From NCBI GenBank assembly GCA_001701075.1, contig DAAK01000176.1, forward strand, positions 1 through 22,506: 22,506 nt of DNA, given 5' to 3'. Within the stretch, counting starts at the first letter, position 1. Each line of letters begins with the position of its first letter. A program made the position numbers and the translations under genes. Under the pieces are notes generated by a model. It saw only the letters and a list, made by a program, of their open reading frames with translations, searched no databases and was not told the origin of the DNA. Below, piece by piece: positions 8,381-15,713 of this stretch. This DNA is from Bacteroidales bacterium GP3. Lineage in GTDB: Bacteria > Bacteroidota > Bacteroidia > Bacteroidales > Muribaculaceae.

Positions 8381-9046
8381 ATGGCAAAATTTGATAAGCA
8401 GCAGGTGCTCGCCAAGATGGCAGAAGCTCCTATGGTGCCGGTATTCTACCACAAGGACCCGGAAGTGGCCAAGGCTGTCGTAAAAGCCTGCTATGATGGT
8501 GGCGTACGCGCTTTTGAATTCACCAACCGTGGTGATTTCGCACATGAAGTGTTTGCTGAAGTCAGCAAGTTTGCAGCAAAAGAATGCCCCGAACTCGCAC
8601 TCGGAGTTGGTTCGATTGTAGAGCCTGCAGCAGCATCACAGTATATACAACTTGGCGCTTGCTTCGTGGTAGGCCCACTTTTCAACCCTGACGTTGCTAA
8701 AGTCTGCAATCGTCGCCTTGTGCCTTACACACCCGGATGTGGTACTGTTTCTGAGATCGGTTTCGCTCAGGAACTTGGATGCGACCTCTGCAAGGTCTTC
8801 CCAGGCGATGTGCTTGGTCCGAAATTCGTGAAAGGACTTCTTGCCCCAATGCCTTGGTCAAAGATCATGGTGACTGGCGGCGTAGAACCTACAGAAGAAA
8901 ATCTCAAGGGATGGTTTGCAGCAGGCGTATACTGCGTAGGCATGGGCTCAAAGCTCTTCCCGAAAGATAAGGTGGCAGCAGGTGATTGGCAATATGTCAC
9001 TGACAAGTGCCGCGAGGCCCTCGCAACTATTGCGAAGCTGAAATGA
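8381..9046 (+). CDS. eda: 2-keto-3-deoxy-6-phosphogluconate (KDPG) aldolase
   Basis: Class I aldolase that splits KDPG into pyruvate and glyceraldehyde 3-phosphate, the final step of Entner-Doudoroff and hexuronate catabolism. The 221-residue protein has the family length and motifs: the general base Glu46 in RAFEFTNRG (family form VxExT.R), the phosphate/substrate loop VPYTPGCGT (114-122) and the Schiff-base lysine Lys138 in DLCKVFPGD. The C-terminal phosphate-binding segments MVTGGVEPTEENLKGWFAAG and VGMGSKLF are also present. The gap from kdgK is A-rich with ACTGAAA-like repeats and no strong Shine-Dalgarno sequence, as is common in Bacteroidetes. No uronate isomerase or dehydrogenase genes lie beside it, so the upstream source of the substrate cannot be seen here. 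Confidence 0.93.
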   Translation: MAKFDKQQVLAKMAEAPMVPVFYHKDPEVAKAVVKACYDGGVRAFEFTNRGDFAHEVFAEVSKFAAKECPELALGVGSIVEPAAASQYIQLGACFVVGPLFNPDVAKVCNRRLVPYTPGCGTVSEIGFAQELGCDLCKVFPGDVLGPKFVKGLLAPMPWSKIMVTGGVEPTEENLKGWFAAGVYCVGMGSKLFPKDKVAAGDWQYVTDKCREALATIAKLK

Positions 9047-9082
9047 AGAAAGCTGAATAAATTATTAAAGACGGAATCCGTT

Positions 9083-9130
9083 TGAAGTGACCCCTAAAAG
9101 TTATTTGTCTAACTTTTAGGGGTCAGTTCA
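9083..9130. terminator. 48-bp palindrome after eda (bidirectional terminator or IS-end relic)
   Basis: Two 21-nt arms (9083-9103 and 9110-9130) pair with a single G-G mismatch around the 6-nt loop TTTGTC. The core stem TGACCCCTAAAAGTTA / TAACTTTTAGGGGTCA is perfect over 16 bp. It lies 37 nt after the eda stop, where a terminator is expected, but it lacks a good T-run on either side. The arm sequence (TGAAnTGACCCCTAAAAGTTA) resembles terminal inverted repeats I associate with IS3-family elements, so it could be two IS ends left back to back. Both readings are inference. Confidence 0.55.
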
Positions 9131-9207
9131 TTATGACACACCCTCTTATGTTTGAAAAAGGAATCGGCTTACAAGATTGAATTGCTATTATAGAACTAAT
9201 ACATCAA

Positions 9208-9238
9208 GGCCCCAGTCTGTGATCTCGCAGATGGGGCC
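9208..9238 (-). terminator. GC-rich hairpin downstream of the S8 protease gene
   Basis: GGCCCC (9208-9213) pairs with GGGGCC (9233-9238), and the stem continues with A-T and TCTG/CAGA pairs after one bulged G (9215). The loop is 8 nt. It lies 41 nt beyond the protease stop codon in the direction of transcription. The T-run after it is poor, so an RNA-stabilising hairpin is an alternative to an intrinsic terminator. Confidence 0.5.
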
Positions 9239-9279
9239 CAGGGTTAGGTAAGATAGGTCGGTTTGGCAAGTTAGATATG

Positions 9280-11523
9280 CTATAATATAATTTTTCGTGT
9301 TATTGATTCGGATGCAGAATTGACTTTTACTACATATATTCCTGTCAATGTGTTGCATTTCTCACCTAATCCGATTGATTCTCCATCGGGAGATTCCAAA
9401 TGTAGGGCTACTCTGCCGGTCACATCGTAAATATCAATTGTAAATTTTTGTCCCTTGATATTTTCCACTTTCCAGTTGCCATTATCAATCGTCATTAAAA
9501 TGGATGAAGGATTAGCAGCAACTAAATCAACTGAAGAGACCTGCGACAAAGCCATCTTAAGACCTTCTAAGGCATCCACTTTCCCAGCTCCGCATTGAGG
9601 AGTCATATTAGCAGTCGGACGCGCAGTAGCCTGTGCAATCTCCCGAATATCAGCTGGAGTCAAGTCGGGGTTTGCCTGTAGCCAAAGAGCAGCGATTCCC
9701 GCCATTGTCGGTGAGGCTTGAGAAGTACCCGACATAATGGTCCAAAAGAATGGATTATTTTCACCATACATCATTCCATAGACAGCAGGATTCGTTTGCT
9801 CGCTATAGTAATCAGAGGCCGTGAATGGAGTTGACATAGAAGAAGCGAGGCATTCACCGGGAGCAAGAATGTCGGGCAATATCCTTCCGTCTGACATAAC
9901 TCCCCAGGAAGAAAACTTAGACACTTCTCCTTCTTCGGCGCTTTCACTCATACTGCGTGTGCAGTATGATCCGACAGCGATAGTGTTTTTTCCACATGCT
10001 ATATTGGATATTGTGCCATCAGCACTTCCCTTGTCCCATCCTTCCATTTTACCTGAGTCAAATTCATTATACTCACCATCACAATAAATGTCAATACGTT
10101 TGCCTGGTTGTCCAGTCACGATCAAGACAGGGACTATGTTGCGGTCAATATGATTGGTTCTCTTGTCAAGCATAAACCAAATGTCTGCAGTATATCGATG
10201 GTTGCTTAGATCAAGTCCGGTACTGATACCGATTGCCGATTCCTGATATAAATAATCAAAATCATCGTTTTGATAATTACTTATTTCCTGATATGCGCCA
10301 TTTGCTATGTATGATGCCTCTCCATCGGGTGCTAAAGGCAACATGAACACCCAATCCTCCAAAGATTTATCCCAAAGACCGGTTTGGACAGTGAACGGAG
10401 TGTCGTCCTCACTCCATATCTGTACTTCACATGCAGCTTCCCAGGAAGCTCCAAGATAAGTTCTGATAGAGCTTCGCGGCACAATGACAGTTTTAATTTC
10501 TTTATTTGTTTCGGTAAGTGTTTTGTTGAGGGCAATTTTTGTGTTTGCCTCATTCCCACCTGACATGAAGACCGGAATATTCTTTGCAAGGATATCCAAT
10601 GCTTTTGGAAAAGCATCGCAACCATCATGTGGACCGATGTTGTCGCCGAAAGATAGATTTACTACCAATGGCTTTCCTTCCGTTTCTGCGTACTCTTTAA
10701 ATCGTTTTATAGCGCGGATAACATTTGAATAGACCAGAGTGCCGCAACCTATAAGAATATCGGAAGCCGGAGCCATACCAGAATAATCATGTTCGGGGTC
10801 CTCTTTATTGACGCCGAACGAACCAGTCATAATGCCAAGGGTATGTGTCCCATGAGTGAGAGTTTCATCATCAGTAACAAAATCTTTTATTTCTTCCGGA
10901 GTGATATATGTGGTCTCCTTGGTAGAAGAGCCACCTGAATTATTTTGAGTAGTGTTATACTCCCAGATCCGTTTGACTCTACTTTCGGTACGGTCAGCGG
11001 TCAGGAAATTAATATGACCTGGCTCAATTCCTTGGTCAAATATGGAAACTATTACCCCGGAGCCATCAAATCCTTGAGGAAGGGGCTTTTCTCCATTTCT
11101 TAAAGCATCTACCCCCACATCTTTTCGTGCAAGGTCGCAGTGTAATTTGCCTTTACCAGGGATGCTTATGCTCACAATTTGAGGATTATCCTCAATTAGG
11201 GAGAGATCTGCGGAATTAATATAGCCAACAGCTACAGTGCCCATCACGACAGGATCTATGACACCTAATTCAATCAGTTCGCCTTCCGTCATTTCATGGG
11301 AAAGAGTCAGCAGAACATCCATGAGCTGGTGATTTTTATTCCCTGGAATCATTGCCCGGACATTTTTTCGTGAAGTCTTTAATGAGTCTGAAATTAGATT
11401 TGATTCAGAAAGTGTAGACTGAAACTTTGAAAACAAGATGGTGCGGGGATCCATCTTGCTTTGTGAGAGAGCAGAGAAGGACATGAACATCAGCAAGGAT
11501 GCAAGGAAGTACTTTTTATGCAT
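9280..11523 (-). CDS. Secreted subtilisin-like (S8) serine protease with T9SS sorting domain
   Basis: Predicted surface or extracellular endopeptidase exported by Sec and then the T9SS. With the ATG at 11523 it has 747 residues; a TTG start at 11553 is rejected because it lies inside the -7 box. A signal peptide (about 1-21, ending ALSQS) precedes a likely propeptide region. All members of the S8 catalytic set are visible: Asp163 in SIFDQGIEPGH, His224 in LTHGTHTLG, the oxyanion Asn324 in FMSGGNEAN and Ser601 in IMSGTSQASPTMAG. The long gap between Asn324 and Ser601 carries an inserted beta-rich domain (about 340-500), as in several Bacteroidetes subtilases. The last ~75 residues (FTIDIYDVTGRVALHLE to the end, closing TRKIIL) match a type A sorting domain. 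It is transcribed divergently from the 669-residue protein gene, and both have the same upstream 21-bp-spaced element. Confidence 0.92.
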   Translation of the reverse strand: MHKKYFLASLLMFMSFSALSQSKMDPRTILFSKFQSTLSESNLISDSLKTSRKNVRAMIPGNKNHQLMDVLLTLSHEMTEGELIELGVIDPVVMGTVAVGYINSADLSLIEDNPQIVSISIPGKGKLHCDLARKDVGVDALRNGEKPLPQGFDGSGVIVSIFDQGIEPGHINFLTADRTESRVKRIWEYNTTQNNSGGSSTKETTYITPEEIKDFVTDDETLTHGTHTLGIMTGSFGVNKEDPEHDYSGMAPASDILIGCGTLVYSNVIRAIKRFKEYAETEGKPLVVNLSFGDNIGPHDGCDAFPKALDILAKNIPVFMSGGNEANTKIALNKTLTETNKEIKTVIVPRSSIRTYLGASWEAACEVQIWSEDDTPFTVQTGLWDKSLEDWVFMLPLAPDGEASYIANGAYQEISNYQNDDFDYLYQESAIGISTGLDLSNHRYTADIWFMLDKRTNHIDRNIVPVLIVTGQPGKRIDIYCDGEYNEFDSGKMEGWDKGSADGTISNIACGKNTIAVGSYCTRSMSESAEEGEVSKFSSWGVMSDGRILPDILAPGECLASSMSTPFTASDYYSEQTNPAVYGMMYGENNPFFWTIMSGTSQASPTMAGIAALWLQANPDLTPADIREIAQATARPTANMTPQCGAGKVDALEGLKMALSQVSSVDLVAANPSSILMTIDNGNWKVENIKGQKFTIDIYDVTGRVALHLESPDGESIGLGEKCNTLTGIYVVKVNSASESITRKIIL

Positions 11524-11550
11524 ATCGGTTGAGCATTTATGTTTGATAGG

Positions 11551-11582
11551 CAAAGATAGAAATGAAGAAAATCATATTCAAC
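11551..11582 (-). promoter_or_regulatory. Promoter of the S8 protease gene
   Basis: On the minus strand TATCTTTG (11558 to 11551) matches the Bacteroidetes -7 box TAnnTTTG. GTTG (11582 to 11579) lies exactly 20 nt upstream as a -33-like element (family consensus TTTG). The leader from box to ATG is 27 nt. The spacing is identical to that of the divergent 669-residue gene's promoter. Confidence 0.75.
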
Positions 11583-11593
11583 ATTATTGTGAT

Positions 11594-11624
11594 GAATTGG
11601 GATTATCGTATACTAAATTAGTTT
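11594..11624 (-). promoter_or_regulatory. 21-bp-spaced direct repeat (candidate LytTR operator) of the S8 protease gene
   Basis: In the direction of transcription the distal half-site is AAACTAATTT (11624 to 11615) and the proximal one ATCCCAATTC (11603 to 11594), with start-to-start distance 21 bp. The proximal copy ends 35 nt before the TATCTTTG box. The same 35-nt distance occurs at two other promoters in the window. The proximal site is identical to the best copy upstream of the 669-residue gene; the distal one matches it at 6 of 10 positions. ATCA follows the proximal copy directly, as it does at the other two sites. Confidence 0.7.
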
Positions 11625-11659
11625 TTAAGGAAGATGAAACGTTATGCGCCTTTCAGCAA

Positions 11660-11696
11660 GCAAAAATCCCAATTCGGTATGCAAAAATCCGCTATA
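11660..11696 (+). promoter_or_regulatory. 21-bp-spaced direct repeat (candidate LytTR operator) of the 669-residue protein gene
   Basis: A perfect 10-bp direct repeat GCAAAAATCC occurs at 11660-11669 and 11681-11690, exactly 21 bp apart. The distal copy continues into ATCCCAATTC (11666-11675), identical to the protease-gene site on the other strand. The proximal copy reads ATCCGCTATA (11687-11696) and ends 35 nt before the TATTTTTG box. ATCA follows directly (11697-11700). Half-sites of 9-10 bp two helical turns apart fit the known form of LytTR-domain binding sites. Assignment to the regulator encoded at 14915 is inference. Confidence 0.72.
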
Positions 11697-11707
11697 ATCA
11701 TATCATG

Positions 11708-11739
11708 GTTGATTGTAGAAAAGGTAATAATTATTTTTG
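11708..11739 (+). promoter_or_regulatory. Promoter of the 669-residue protein gene
   Basis: GTTG (11708-11711), a 20-nt spacer and then TATTTTTG (11732-11739), an exact match to the Bacteroidetes -7 box TAnnTTTG. The box ends 25 nt before the chosen ATG at 11765, which supports that start over the longer open frame reaching into the protease gene. Confidence 0.75.
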
Positions 11740-11764
11740 CATGATTAAATTTAAAAGTATCCTT

Positions 11765-13774
11765 ATGAAGCACAAATTACTTTTCATGCTTGTTGCAGTA
11801 TTACTGCAAGTGCCCTCCATTTACGCCGAAGAAGAAGAGACGACCACCGAGCTGACATTTGTAGTGGATAATGCTGAGCGCGTTGCGATCTCAATATCTG
11901 GAGATGAGATTAGTGGGATAACGACCGGATCGAATACAATTGAGGTGATGCAATGGAGCAACATCAGCATCGCTCCAAAGGAAGGTTGCACCCTTAAGTC
12001 GGTGGTAAATTCACAGAATGAGGAAATGGCAATTACCGATGGTGTGGTGTCGTTTATGGTCTATGAGGCTATCCCAGAGACATACACAATCACTTCCGAG
12101 AAGGCATCGGAAGTGAATTTCACTATAGATGTTGACAATCCGGCAAAGGTGATAGTATCTGACAGCGACTATCAGCAGATAACTCTTGAAGCCGGTGTAA
12201 ACAACCTTGCAATGAGTGCCTTGAAATTCCCTCTGATAATCGGATGCGCCAATTATGGACAGGAACTTTACCAGGTGCTATACAACAACGAGGAACTCAA
12301 GAGCTACTATGGAAGCTATTCAGTGACACCGGAAACTGGTGGAGTCATCAAGATAACTGCCGACTATCCAGATATCGAATGTACGGTAGATTTCACATAT
12401 CCAGAAGGAATCACTGACTTCTTCACTTCAATTACTGTCAATGGGACAACAGCAGCCAACTTCAATAACGGTTTGGAAGTGAAATGCGGTGATAACGTGG
12501 CGCTCTATTATAACCCTTCATGCTGGGATGCTGAAGAGAGCCCAGTCGTGGTCAAAATTAACAATACCGCAATTGAATGGTTCTGGTCGGGATATTCATT
12601 TGTAGTCAAGGAAGACACAAAGATCTCTGTAGAACAAGCACTTGCAGTGGAGATAATCACAGTATCATTAGAGGCTGACAATCCTTCTAACGTTGAGGTA
12701 TATAGAGTCGACAAGAGCTACAACGACCGTGTTTATCTTACTAATGGAGAAAACACTATTGAATTGCCTAAAGAAGATGCCACATTGGTCATCACTAATG
12801 TAGAAATAGGAGACGAAGAAAGTAAAATAACCGGAATCACCATCAATGGAACGCCGAAGACCATATCATATTACAATGAGGTAGAGTTGAAAAACCTTGA
12901 TCCAAACGATGTGATAAAGATTTTCACAGAAGGCGAGTTTGGAAGTGAGACTCCGTCAGAATCGGGAATCATAGTTGAGCCGGAAAGCGGAGAGGCACAG
13001 AATACCATAAGTTATATTACACTTCACCTTGAACCGGATTTCTATTATGATGACGAGGATCTCTTTGAGATCAATGATATCGATGGAATTTATTTCAACC
13101 GTAATGGCGAGCGATTCTGTGGAGTTATTGCATATCCTGACATAGAGATGCTTGAAATCATGCCACAAGAAATCATATACATGGCAGGAGAATATCAGCT
13201 TGTGATTGAGAAGGGAGCAATTTCGTGGATAAAAGAGAAGGAAGGCGATTTCATTGCCAACGAAGAGACCCTGACCTACAGCTACAATGTAGAAGGAATC
13301 AGCACTGCTCTTGAAGAGCTTCCGTTCACTTTGGATCCGACTCCCTCCGACACACCTATCGGATCATTAAATTTAAAGATGACACTTAAGGATGGTTACG
13401 ATGAGCTTGACATATCAGAGATGATGACCTACGTCTATCAGAATGGCAAGAAGGTATGCGGCGTGTATGCCGACATATCAGAAGACTATACTTCGGCCAT
13501 CATCACTCCGGAAGAAGAGATTCTTACATCAGGGACTTACGACCTTGTTTTCAAACCAGGAGCGGTAATCTGCGAGGGAGAAGATTCATATTACAATATG
13601 GAACCACTCGTCTTTACCTATGTGTTGGATACAAATGTCGGAGTCGCCAGCATTTCATCAGATAACAAAACTGAAGGAGTCTTCAATCTAATGGGCATTA
13701 AGGTGGCAGACACTATAGAAAAGCTTCCAGCTGGCATATATATTGTCAACGGCAGAAAATTGATAATCAAGTAG
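11765..13774 (+). CDS. Secreted multi-repeat beta-sandwich protein with C-terminal sorting-like domain
   Basis: Function not recognised. With the ATG at 11765, just downstream of a clear promoter, the product has 669 residues. The signal peptide is MKHKLLFMLVAVLLQVPSIYA (1-21). Four loosely related segments of about 85-95 residues follow (about 28-113, 115-200, 204-292, 297-388). Three of them share an opening like VDNPAKVxV (VDNAERVAI, VDNPAKVIV, ADNPSNVEV), and all contain NGx and IxI strands. Two larger repeats (about 401-510 and 520-622) resemble each other, with NGxxxCGV and AGEYQLVIEKGAI / SGTYDLVFKPGAV blocks. The last 45 residues (VFNLMGIKVADTIEKLPAGIYIVNGRKLIIK region) resemble a T9SS sorting domain. 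The protein is acidic and beta-rich, probably a surface or extracellular adhesin-like product. It shares its control element with the divergent S8 protease gene. Confidence 0.85.
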   Translation: MKHKLLFMLVAVLLQVPSIYAEEEETTTELTFVVDNAERVAISISGDEISGITTGSNTIEVMQWSNISIAPKEGCTLKSVVNSQNEEMAITDGVVSFMVYEAIPETYTITSEKASEVNFTIDVDNPAKVIVSDSDYQQITLEAGVNNLAMSALKFPLIIGCANYGQELYQVLYNNEELKSYYGSYSVTPETGGVIKITADYPDIECTVDFTYPEGITDFFTSITVNGTTAANFNNGLEVKCGDNVALYYNPSCWDAEESPVVVKINNTAIEWFWSGYSFVVKEDTKISVEQALAVEIITVSLEADNPSNVEVYRVDKSYNDRVYLTNGENTIELPKEDATLVITNVEIGDEESKITGITINGTPKTISYYNEVELKNLDPNDVIKIFTEGEFGSETPSESGIIVEPESGEAQNTISYITLHLEPDFYYDDEDLFEINDIDGIYFNRNGERFCGVIAYPDIEMLEIMPQEIIYMAGEYQLVIEKGAISWIKEKEGDFIANEETLTYSYNVEGISTALEELPFTLDPTPSDTPIGSLNLKMTLKDGYDELDISEMMTYVYQNGKKVCGVYADISEDYTSAIITPEEEILTSGTYDLVFKPGAVICEGEDSYYNMEPLVFTYVLDTNVGVASISSDNKTEGVFNLMGIKVADTIEKLPAGIYIVNGRKLIIK

Positions 13775-13811
13775 TGATTCCAAAAATCTATCATATCTAA
13801 AAACTCGGAGA

Positions 13812-13843
13812 GGGCTTCACAGACATTGGTGAGGCCCTTTATT
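13812..13843 (+). terminator. Rho-independent terminator after the 669-residue protein gene
   Basis: The stem GGGCTTCAC / GTGAGGCCC (9 bp with one G-U pair; 13812-13820 and 13829-13837) has an 8-nt loop and is followed by TTTATT. It stands 37 nt after the stop codon and 45 nt before the kinase -7 box, so it insulates the two-component operon from its upstream neighbour. Confidence 0.85.
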
Positions 13844-13887
13844 CTAACAAATCGTCATTTTTTTATCGTTATATTAAAAATTATGAT

Positions 13888-13895
13888 TAACTTTG
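13888..13895 (+). promoter_or_regulatory. -7 box of the two-component operon
   Basis: TAACTTTG matches TAnnTTTG exactly and ends five bases before the kinase ATG at 13901, which would make the transcript leaderless or nearly so. No clear -33 TTTG at the ideal distance and no 21-bp-spaced ATCCCAATTC element were found upstream, so autoregulation through that site is not supported. Confidence 0.6.
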
Positions 13896-13900
13896 CACCC

Positions 13901-14902
13901 ATGAGAGCATCAATAAAACAGTCAATATACCGTAATCTCTGTCTATCTCTTATAATACTAGTCTATACGGCCTTTTTTCAGGCCATGTATTGCTGGATGA
14001 GATATGACACGATTACTGCGGGAGTAGATCTTCTCTCATGGCTCTACTCACTGCTTGTCAACTATATCCCAATTCTTGTGCTCAGTTTCGGTATAGTTGC
14101 GATATGCAGATACACATTGCGTATAAAATCTCACGGCAGGAAGATTGCTATAGATTTAGTTTCATCCTTTGTGATGCTTGCAGGAGTGAACTATCTTTTC
14201 AAATATATCACTGGGATGGATTTCAACTGGGGAGGCAGTGTCTTCAACGGAATGATGGTTTTGCTTGGCATAGAATTCTGGTTGCTGAGCAAGCAGAAGC
14301 AAAATGCTCTGATACGCGAGAATTTGCTCGAGAAAGAGAATATGACAATGCGCTATGAAATACAAAAGGCATATGTCAATCCCCATTTCCTCTATAATAC
14401 ACTGGATATGCTCTCTGCATTAATTGAGGATGATAAAAGAGACGAGGCGTTGGCTTTTATCATGCGCCTGACAAATTACTATAGAACCATGACGAGAAAG
14501 ATCAACATGCCTCTCACCACACTGTCGGAAGAGATAGAGATGGTAAGAAACTATCTTGATATAGTAGATTACCATCATGGCGATGCAATAAGTTTTCACA
14601 TAGAAGGAAGACTTGAAAGTGATCCTATCGTGGTTCCCTTTGCGCTCCAGTTGCTTGTTGAGAATGTATTGAAGCACAACAAAGTGAGTGCCGAAAATCC
14701 TATTATGATTAAGGTTTTAATAAATGATGACGGAATAACGGTATCAAACAACTGCAATCCAAAATTCACCACCTCAAAAGGGACCGGCCTCGGATTGAGC
14801 TATCTGAAAAATCTATATTCCTATCATGGAAAGAACCTGATAATAGAGGAGAATCCGGTCAAATTTGCAGTTACACTTCCGAGTCTGTCTAAGACTGGAT
14901 GA
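13901..14902 (+). CDS. LytS-type sensor histidine kinase
   Basis: Inner-membrane sensor kinase, partner of the LytTR regulator that follows 12 nt downstream. With the ATG at 13901 it has 333 residues; an upstream in-frame ATG at 13883 is less likely because the -7 box would then lie inside the coding region. Four hydrophobic segments (about 12-32, 44-70, 83-103, 113-129) form a compact membrane sensor with little periplasmic loop. A short helical linker leads to the His_kinase (PF06580-type) domain. It has the phospho-acceptor His162 in VNPHFLYNTLD, LQLLVENVLKHN as N-box (about 250-260) and GTGLGLSYLKNLY as G-box (about 294-306). The DNGxG-type loop is reduced (VSNNCNPKF), as is usual for LytS-like kinases. 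The stimulus is not visible. Confidence 0.9.
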   Translation: MRASIKQSIYRNLCLSLIILVYTAFFQAMYCWMRYDTITAGVDLLSWLYSLLVNYIPILVLSFGIVAICRYTLRIKSHGRKIAIDLVSSFVMLAGVNYLFKYITGMDFNWGGSVFNGMMVLLGIEFWLLSKQKQNALIRENLLEKENMTMRYEIQKAYVNPHFLYNTLDMLSALIEDDKRDEALAFIMRLTNYYRTMTRKINMPLTTLSEEIEMVRNYLDIVDYHHGDAISFHIEGRLESDPIVVPFALQLLVENVLKHNKVSAENPIMIKVLINDDGITVSNNCNPKFTTSKGTGLGLSYLKNLYSYHGKNLIIEENPVKFAVTLPSLSKTG

Positions 14903-14914
14903 AAACAAGAGAAT

Positions 14915-15679
14915 ATGAATTATGCCATAATAGAAAATGATTCACTGAGCCTGAGAAGGATAAAGGATGCTTGTGAGAAATTGAGGCCCGAATGGTCGCT
15001 TCAGTTTACCTCGCCAAGCATAAGCGAGAGTGCAGTCAATATAGACCGCACTCCCGACTTGGATTTGCTCATATGTGATATCGAACTTGACGATGGACTG
15101 ATTTTCAGTCTCTTTAAGAGGGTCAAAATCGATTGCCCTGTTATTTTTGTGACGGCTTTCGATGATTATACACTTGATGCGTTCAAGCTTTTCAGTATCG
15201 ACTATATTATGAAGCCTATCGATAGAAATGAACTTGAGAAGGCATTCCTAAAGTATGAAAGGATTGAGAAGAAATTCAATGCCATATCTGAAGAGGTGCT
15301 TAAGAAACTTACCGATACGATTAAAAAGAAAAACTATATCAACCGATTGCTGATCTCTGTCAATGACAGGTTTGAGTCATTGGCGATAGAAGAGGTGGGA
15401 TGCTTCATAAGCGAAGATAAATATGTGTTTGCAGTCCAGAAAAATGGCATGAGGCGCATCACCTCGTTTAAGAGTCTCAACGATATCGAGAATTTGCTCG
15501 ATCCTCATGTCTTTTTCCGAGCTTCAAGGGAAAGCATCGTCACTATAGATGCCATCGACAAAGTGACCAGATGGTTTAAAGGACGGCTTAAACTTAATCT
15601 CAGATGTGGCGACTATGAGCGAGAAGTGCTGATAAGTTCGGCACGCCGCAATGAATTCCTGATGTGGTATGGAGCATAA
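14915..15679 (+). CDS. LytTR-family response regulator
   Basis: DNA-binding response regulator of 254 residues. The receiver domain (1-120) has acidic residues Glu7, Asn8 and Asp9 (AIIENDS), the phospho-acceptor Asp55 in LLICDIELDDG, Thr80 in IFVTAF and Lys100 in IMKPID. A helical linker (about 105-145) leads to a LytTR DNA-binding domain (about 150-253) with the typical LLISVNDRFESLAIEEVGCF start, EDKYVFAV, FFRASRESIVTIDAID and LISSARRNEFLMWY blocks. It is co-transcribed with the LytS-like kinase. LytTR proteins bind paired ~9-bp direct repeats about 21 bp apart; such repeats precede three nearby cargo units (11594, 11660 and 22425), which makes them its most likely targets. It is not PorX, which couples a receiver to a PglZ domain. 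Confidence 0.92.
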   Translation: MNYAIIENDSLSLRRIKDACEKLRPEWSLQFTSPSISESAVNIDRTPDLDLLICDIELDDGLIFSLFKRVKIDCPVIFVTAFDDYTLDAFKLFSIDYIMKPIDRNELEKAFLKYERIEKKFNAISEEVLKKLTDTIKKKNYINRLLISVNDRFESLAIEEVGCFISEDKYVFAVQKNGMRRITSFKSLNDIENLLDPHVFFRASRESIVTIDAIDKVTRWFKGRLKLNLRCGDYEREVLISSARRNEFLMWYGA

Positions 15680-15684
15680 GTCTC

Positions 15685-15704
15685 CATCTCAAATTATTGA
15701 GATG
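15685..15704. terminator. Bidirectional hairpin between the LytTR gene and the LRR gene
   Basis: A perfect 8-bp stem CATCTCAA / TTGAGATG with an ATTA loop lies in the 34 nt between two convergent stop codons. Flanking AAGTCTC repeats stand on both sides. There is no strong T-run, so terminator function is inferred from position and symmetry. Confidence 0.5.
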
Positions 15705-15713
15705 AAGTCTCAT

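Larger units (their letters stand above)
9047..9279. other. Convergent intergenic region between eda and the S8 protease
   Basis: No coding potential was recognised in this stretch, where eda (plus) and the S8 protease (minus) converge. It holds two inverted repeats, listed separately: a near-perfect 48-bp palindrome at 9083-9130 and a GC-rich hairpin at 9208-9238. The remainder is AT-rich with nothing recognised. Confidence 0.7.

Noticed and set aside
11524..11553. TTG start adding ten residues to the S8 protease
   Set aside because: The TTG is part of the TATCTTTG -7 box, and the ATG at 11523 gives a normal signal peptide.
11438..11764. Long N-terminal extension of the 669-residue protein into the antisense of the S8 protease gene
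   Set aside because: The extension has no signal peptide, covers the divergent promoters and operators, and the promoter at 11708-11739 lies inside it. The ATG at 11765 gives a clean signal peptide.
14066..14075. A perfect ATCCCAATTC inside the kinase gene
   Set aside because: It has no partner copy 21 bp away and no -7 box 35 nt downstream, and it encodes part of a transmembrane helix (IPIL). One chance 10-mer in about 45,000 positions on both strands is unsurprising.
13901..15679. Identity of the two-component pair as PorY/PorX
   Set aside because: The regulator has a LytTR DNA-binding domain, not the PglZ domain of PorX, and the kinase is LytS-like.
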